A DNA stretch of 64,000 bases, taken from positions 1 to 64,000 of the forward strand of contig CAZABH010000002.1 of NCBI GenBank assembly GCA_964483585.1. The letters are read 5' to 3'. The position numbers were made by a program, and so were the translations under genes. Numbering within the stretch: position 1 is the first letter of the stretch; each line of letters begins with the position of its first letter. The DNA comes from SZUA-430 sp964483585. GTDB lineage: Bacteria; Pseudomonadota; Alphaproteobacteria; Micropepsales; Micropepsaceae. Of this stretch, positions 60,149 through 64,000 are shown piece after piece. The notes under the pieces are model-generated. The model saw only the letters and a list, made by a program, of their open reading frames with translations. It was not told the DNA's origin and ran no database searches.

Positions 60149-61651
60149 TTGGTATCCGATACATTGAAAGCGCTCGGGATTTCGTCCGACGATGTTTCGC
60201 GCGGTGACCTGACGGTGCGCAGCCCGATCGATGGGGCGGTTCTTGGGCATGTACGCAGCGATACGGCCGCCGAGTTGGAGGCGAAGATCGCGGCTTCGGT
60301 TGAAGCCTTCCGGTCCTGGCGTGACGTTCCCGCACCACGACGGGGTGAACTGATCCGCCTGTTCGGCGAGGAGTTGCGCGGGAGCAAGCAGGCCCTGGGA
60401 CGGCTGGTCACGCTTGAGGCGGGCAAAATCGTGCAGGAGGGGCTTGGCGAGGTCCAGGAGATGATCGACATCTGCGACTTCGCGGTTGGACTTTCCCGCC
60501 AGTTGTATGGCCTCACGATTGCTTCCGAGCGCCCCGGTCACCGGATGATGGAAACCTGGCATCCGTTGGGACCTGTTGGTGTCATCAGCGCCTTCAATTT
60601 TCCTGTCGCTGTATGGGCATGGAACGCTGCCCTTGCGATCGTGTGTGGTGACAGTGTGATCTGGAAGCCTTCCGAGAAGACGCCTCTGACGGCCATGGCG
60701 ACGCAGAAATTGTTCGAGCGCGCCTTGGCGCGCTTTGGAGATGCTCCGGCCGGGCTGTCGCAGGTCATCCAGGGTGGTCGTACCACGGGCGAGCAGCTGG
60801 CAGCTGACACACGCGTGCCGCTGGTGTCGGCCACCGGTTCGACGCGCATGGGCAAGGCACTGGCGCCTGTTGTCGCTGCGCGCCTCGGGCGGACGATCCT
60901 GGAGTTGGGTGGCAACAACGCGATGATCGTCACGCCGTCTGCGGACCTCAAGCTGGCGGAGCGCGCCATCACGTTTGCTGCGGTGGGAACCGCCGGGCAG
61001 AGGTGCACGACACTGCGTCGTGCTATCGTCCATGAGAGTATCGCAGCCCAGCTGGTTGCGCGCTTGAAGTCAGTCTATGGAGCCATTCGCATCGGTAACC
61101 CGCTTGAGGAGGGAACCCTGGTCGGCCCGCTGATCGATCGTGCCTCGTATGAGGGGATGCAGGCGTCGCTTGCCGCTGCGAGACAACAAGGTGGTGTCAT
61201 TACGGGCGGTGCACGCGTTCTGGTCGACCGGTTTCCCGATGCCTTTTATGTACAGCCCGCGTTGGTCGAGATGCCTCAACAGACCGACGTGGTCAGGCAC
61301 GAGACATTTGCGCCCATTCTCTATGTGATCACCTACCGGGACTTCGACGAAGCCATTCGCCTTCAGAATGATGTCACCCAAGGCTTGTCGTCATGTGTCT
61401 TCACGCGTGACATGCAGGAGGCCGAGCGCTTTGTTGCGGCGTCGGGTAGCGACTGCGGCATTGCCAATGTCAATATCGGACCCAGCGGCGCCGAAATCGG
61501 TGGCGCCTTCGGGGGCGAGAAAGACACGGGTGGCGGACGCGAGTCGGGTTCGGATTCCTGGAAGGCCTATATGCGTCGGCAGACGGCGACCGTAAACTAT
61601 TCCAACGCCTTGCCACTTGCGCAGGGCATTCGCTTCGATACGGATCAGTAG
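60149..61651 (+). CDS. amaB: ALDH7-type aldehyde dehydrogenase (aminoadipate-semialdehyde dehydrogenase-like)
   Basis: A 500-aa NAD-dependent aldehyde dehydrogenase. Catalytic Cys in GTAGQRCTTLRR (about C288), general-base Glu in LELGGNNAM, and the ALDH7 strings SAFNFPVAVWAWNAALA and NVNIGPSGAEIGGAFGGEKDTGGGRESGSDSW (in parts). The latter is the family 7/AmaB hallmark, so the substrate is probably aminoadipate semialdehyde/piperideine-6-carboxylate. Start TTG 60149 is supported by GGAGG 6 nt upstream. It is the third gene of the catabolic operon, 62 bp after the ThDP gene. Confidence 0.88.
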   Translation: MVSDTLKALGISSDDVSRGDLTVRSPIDGAVLGHVRSDTAAELEAKIAASVEAFRSWRDVPAPRRGELIRLFGEELRGSKQALGRLVTLEAGKIVQEGLGEVQEMIDICDFAVGLSRQLYGLTIASERPGHRMMETWHPLGPVGVISAFNFPVAVWAWNAALAIVCGDSVIWKPSEKTPLTAMATQKLFERALARFGDAPAGLSQVIQGGRTTGEQLAADTRVPLVSATGSTRMGKALAPVVAARLGRTILELGGNNAMIVTPSADLKLAERAITFAAVGTAGQRCTTLRRAIVHESIAAQLVARLKSVYGAIRIGNPLEEGTLVGPLIDRASYEGMQASLAAARQQGGVITGGARVLVDRFPDAFYVQPALVEMPQQTDVVRHETFAPILYVITYRDFDEAIRLQNDVTQGLSSCVFTRDMQEAERFVAASGSDCGIANVNIGPSGAEIGGAFGGEKDTGGGRESGSDSWKAYMRRQTATVNYSNALPLAQGIRFDTDQ

Positions 61652-61707
61652 AGGCTGGCCTGAAGGGGCCGGCTGAACCGGGCTTGTTTCACTTGTCAAG
61701 ACGCAGC

Positions 61708-61731
61708 AGGAGGGGGCGAGGGCTCCCTCCT
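61708..61731 (+). terminator. Possible terminator after the ALDH gene
   Basis: AGGAGGG/CCCTCCT 7-bp stem with a 10-nt loop, 57 bp after the stop codon. No T tract follows, so it is weak. Confidence 0.3.
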
Positions 61732-61744
61732 GAAATGATGAAAA

Positions 61745-61759
61745 GAACAATAGTAGAAC
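61745..61759 (+). promoter_or_regulatory. Second LexA-like box, GAAC-N7-GAAC
   Basis: GAAC (61745-61748), seven bases, GAAC (61756-61759), with an ATAGT core in the spacer as in the box at 35672. It lies about 150 bp before the 49-aa membrane-protein gene; no minus-strand gene starts nearby. Confidence 0.5.
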
Positions 61760-61910
61760 AAATGGCCGGTTTCAAGTGAGCCAAAGTGACGCCCCCCATG
61801 ACGTGTGGGAGGGCTGGTATCGATCTTCACTGTAAATGCGCCCTACACGATCTCCGGGTCTTCGTATCTGCTATGCTTCCGGCTATCCTTTGGGGGAAGG
61901 GGCTTGGATC

Positions 61911-62060
61911 ATGTCACTGCGGCAATCGGCCGGAATGATCGTTGTGATCGCTGTCGTCATTGGCGTGGACTTGCGCCTGGAGTGGCTGGTGCCGCTGGCC
62001 ATGTGCTGTGGCGGTCTTGCGGTCTATATGTTCAGCCTGTGGGAGACCCGGGGACGCTAG
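61911..62060 (+). CDS. Small two-helix membrane protein (49 aa)
   Basis: A 49-aa protein, MSLRQSAGMIVVIAVV then a turn (GVDLRLEW) and a second helix (LVPLAMCCGGLAVYMF), ending SLWETRGR. ATG 61911 is preceded by a strong GGGGGAAGGGG. I do not recognise a family. The 25-codon upstream extension is not hydrophobic and looks non-coding. Its stop overlaps the convergent motA end by 4 bp. A LexA-like box 150 bp upstream raises the possibility of SOS control (inference). Confidence 0.55.
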   Translation: MSLRQSAGMIVVIAVVIGVDLRLEWLVPLAMCCGGLAVYMFSLWETRGR

Positions 62061-62923
62061 ACCTTGGGTGCGGCGCTGAGGGCGGTCTCCAGTTCGGAGA
62101 ATGATGGCTGGAAGTGGCTTGGAACGCTGCCTCGCCCGATTTCAACGGAGACTTGGGCAGCATTGCCATGGAGGTGAGCGACGAGAACGTCGCGGATCAC
62201 ATGGTAGAAGAGCCCTTCCTCGTCCACTGCAGCCTTGATGCGCGTTGCCATCGGACCGACGAACCCGTAGGCGACGAAGACGCCAAGGAAGGTTCCCACC
62301 AGAGCGCCACCGATCATGCCGCCCAGGACTTCTGGTGGCTCGGTGATCGAGCCCATCGTCTTGATCACGCCCAGAACGGCAGCAACGATGCCAAGTGCCG
62401 GAAGTCCGTCGGCCATGTTCTGGAAGGCGTGGGCGCCGGTGAGGGCTTCGTGGTGATGCTTCTCCAACTGCTTTTCCATGGCCGTCTCGACCTGGTGTGG
62501 GTCTTCGAGGCTCATGGTCATCATGCGGATCGTGTCGCAGATAAAGTCGAGTGCGAAGTGATCGTTCATGATCCGCGGATAGTTCTTGAAGATGGTGGAT
62601 TCTTCCGGCTTGTCGATGTGCTGTTCGAGGGCAATCATACCCTTCGACTTCATCGTTTTCGTCAGCGTGAAGAGCAGGCAGAGCAGGTCTACATAATCCT
62701 GCTGTTTCCACTTCGCCCCTGAAAAAATCTTGCCGGCCGAGCCCATGGTGGCCTTCAGGCCAACACCGGTCGAAGAGATCAGCAGAGCGCCGATGGCTGC
62801 GCCCAGGATCATCGTTGCCTCGTAAGGGAGCGAGTGCAGGATCACGCCGAACTTGCCGCCAGCCCACATGTAACCGCCGAAAACGGTCACGAAGACGAAT
62901 ATGATCCCGCCAATCTGGAACAT
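62057..62923 (-). CDS. motA: Flagellar motor stator protein MotA
   Basis: A 288-aa stator subunit that conducts protons with MotB and turns the rotor. Four membrane helices; N-terminus MFQIGGIIFVFVTVFGGYMWAGG, the central PRIMNDHFALDFICDTIRMM, and the TM3-TM4 block GLPALGIVAAVLGVIKTMGSI and GGALVGTFLGVFVAYGFVGP (in parts). ATG 62923 is the family start; a GTG nine codons upstream gives a slightly longer form. motB is not adjacent. A CtrA-like box lies about 110 bp upstream. Confidence 0.94.
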   Translation of the reverse strand: MFQIGGIIFVFVTVFGGYMWAGGKFGVILHSLPYEATMILGAAIGALLISSTGVGLKATMGSAGKIFSGAKWKQQDYVDLLCLLFTLTKTMKSKGMIALEQHIDKPEESTIFKNYPRIMNDHFALDFICDTIRMMTMSLEDPHQVETAMEKQLEKHHHEALTGAHAFQNMADGLPALGIVAAVLGVIKTMGSITEPPEVLGGMIGGALVGTFLGVFVAYGFVGPMATRIKAAVDEEGLFYHVIRDVLVAHLHGNAAQVSVEIGRGSVPSHFQPSFSELETALSAAPKV

Positions 62924-63031
62924 GAACAGCGCTGCCCAATGATTTCCCACGCGATCGAGCGCGCAGCAATTTCGAGGCAGCAGTATCGCCGAGGGCGCTT
63001 AAGGATCGTTGAAGCCCCGCGACACAAGATT

Positions 63032-63046
63032 ATAAGGCTCTATTAA
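63032..63046 (-). promoter_or_regulatory. CtrA-like box upstream of motA
   Basis: On the minus strand TTAA-N7-TTAT, one mismatch from consensus. It overlaps the stop codon of the NTF2-like gene and is about 110 bp before motA. Confidence 0.45.
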
Positions 63047-63540
63047 GGATGGTGTCCCCGTTTACGATCCAGATAGGTTTTGACGACGTCACGTTGTTTC
63101 AGCCACGAGGCCCATTTCAGCAGAACGCGTTCGATGCGTGGCGCGCTTACGCCCAGCTGAACCATGGCCACGCCGCCGTTAACGCTTTCCCAGTATTCGG
63201 CGATCAGCCCGTCCCGCAGGCGGAAGCGGCTCATGCCGTCTATGACTATCTTGCGGCCCTGGAACTCCGGGATGGTCGACGTGAATCGCGAGAGTGACCA
63301 GGCATAGGCTGTCTGGCCGTCGCAGACAGGGTCGAACATCTGCCAGTCATAGTCGCTTGCGTCGCGATGGAACAGGTTCTCGAGCATGTCAGCAATCGCT
63401 GCCCTGCCTGCATGCGGGCCGTAGATGTAGTCGTTATAGACGGCATCCTCGGTGAAGCAGCTGGCAAAGGCAGTTCCGTCCCCGCTTGTGGCTGCTGTCG
63501 TGAAGTGTTGGAGGAGTGTCTTGAATTCGTCGTTTGTCAT
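63043..63540 (-). CDS. NTF2/SnoaL-like protein
   Basis: A 165-aa protein with a SnoaL/NTF2-like cone fold: helical start (EFKTLLQHFTTAATSGDGTAFASCFTEDAVY), the typical RAAIADMLENLF, a beta sheet with WSLSRFTS and GMSRFRLRDGLIAEYWESVN (in parts). Such folds serve as isomerases, hydratases or ligand binders; substrate unknown. ATG 63540 (MTNDEFKTL) starts 4 bp after the methyltransferase stop, so they are co-transcribed. Confidence 0.75.
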   Translation of the reverse strand: MTNDEFKTLLQHFTTAATSGDGTAFASCFTEDAVYNDYIYGPHAGRAAIADMLENLFHRDASDYDWQMFDPVCDGQTAYAWSLSRFTSTIPEFQGRKIVIDGMSRFRLRDGLIAEYWESVNGGVAMVQLGVSAPRIERVLLKWASWLKQRDVVKTYLDRKRGHHP

Positions 63541-63544
63541 CTTT

Positions 63545-64000
63545 TTATGCCCTGGCCGTGATGATCCAGATTGCGCCACCCATTGTCACAGGTGTGGTGC
63601 TGGAGAATGGTGCGAGCCTTGCGCGGAGTGCAGCCATCGCCTCGGAACGCTGTTCTGGTGTTGCGTCGGACAGCATTCGCGAGACGGGGCCGATTTCGGA
63701 CAGATGCGCTGTCGCGTCGTCAAGGCTTGAGCCCATTGCCAGCCCCGTGTCGAAGGGTTCTGCGGTCATGCGATCGAAGCCCGCCCCGGTCAGGATGCGC
63801 CGGACACGTGACAGATCGGCAAAGGAGAAAGGACCGGGGTCTTCCGGACCGTTCTGGGGTTGAGGCGGCAGGAGTGTGCGCACGGCGGAAACCGGGACGC
63901 TGACCCATTCGTTTTCGCGCCAGTCGCGCCAGCAGGCGAAGACCAGTCGCCCGCCCGGCTTCAGGGTCTTGCGCAAATTGATGAAGGCGGTGTCGGGGTC
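63545..64000 (-). CDS. Class I SAM-dependent methyltransferase (5' part beyond window)
   Basis: The C-terminal 151 codons of a SAM methyltransferase; the start is outside the window. NLRKTLKPGGRLVFACWRD (in parts) is motif III/post-III of the UbiE/COQ5-like class, followed by a FADLSRVRRILTGAGF segment. The N-terminal SAM-binding glycine loop is not visible. It precedes the NTF2-like gene in one operon. Substrate cannot be inferred. Confidence 0.8.
   Translation of the reverse strand, partial: DPDTAFINLRKTLKPGGRLVFACWRDWRENEWVSVPVSAVRTLLPPQPQNGPEDPGPFSFADLSRVRRILTGAGFDRMTAEPFDTGLAMGSSLDDATAHLSEIGPVSRMLSDATPEQRSEAMAALRARLAPFSSTTPVTMGGAIWIITARA

Overview
The window is about 60% GC chromosomal DNA from a flagellated alphaproteobacterium. 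The evidence is the CtrA/ChpT/SciP cell-cycle set, a Caulobacter-type fliF-fliG-fliH-fliN-flbD-flhA order, the aroA-cmk-rpsA-ihfB-lapA-pyrF-trpF-trpB order, an EipA/DUF1134 protein and CtrA-like TTAA-N7-TTAA boxes. The layout does not look rhizobial; a Rhodospirillales-, Kordiimonadales- or Caulobacterales-like lineage fits, but I cannot fix the genus. A 10-N gap inside purA shows that this is a draft assembly.

Layout. (1) 1-7.9 kb, minus strand: trpB (cut by the window edge), trpF, pyrF, lapA, ihfB, rpsA, cmk, aroA, then a divergent FYDLN-type zinc-ribbon gene. Strong terminators follow cmk and rpsA. (2) 8-15 kb: tRNA-Ala(GGC), two nearly identical tRNA-Glu genes, an exported S9 peptidase, a small exported protein, a COQ7 hydroxylase translationally coupled to a DCC-family protein, and folE followed after 7 bp by a BLUF blue-light sensor. 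(3) 15-25.5 kb: rluD, rpoH, purA, serA, serC with a structured leader, an exported repeat protein, an EipA-like protein, an SPFH/NfeD pair and cysQ. (4) 25.6-34.8 kb: chpT, cheA-cheW-cheY-cheB-cheR, ctrA, fliI-fliJ, with CtrA boxes in the control regions. (5) 35-39.2 kb: a LexA-box-controlled SRAP protein lacking the catalytic cysteine, an amino-acid permease and several small membrane proteins. (6) 39.4-54.1 kb: the flagellar block flhA-flbD-fliN-fliH-fliG-fliF, sciP, flgE-flgD-fliK, and divergent flgK-flgL. Two sigma-54 promoters stand back to back between fliK and flgK. (7) 54-64 kb: mnmA, tRNA-Met, a threonine ammonia-lyase, and an Lrp-type regulator divergent from a probable lysine/aminoadipate catabolic operon (saccharopine dehydrogenase-like, TPP enzyme, ALDH7). 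Then come a 49-aa membrane protein downstream of a second LexA-like box, motA, an NTF2-like protein and a truncated methyltransferase.

How it fits together. The centre of the window is a cell-cycle/motility module. ChpT passes phosphate to CtrA. Candidate CtrA sites precede chpT, fliI, fliF, motA and perhaps ctrA itself. SciP is the known CtrA antagonist. FlbD is the sigma-54 activator for the late hook and hook-associated genes. I saw no CRISPR array, prophage or insertion sequence. The most interesting leads are regulatory (CtrA, sigma-54 and LexA sites) and contextual (BLUF with FolE, a TPP enzyme in a lysine-type operon, a Cys-less SRAP protein and a possibly SOS-linked small membrane protein). 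I did not find an obviously new multi-gene system.
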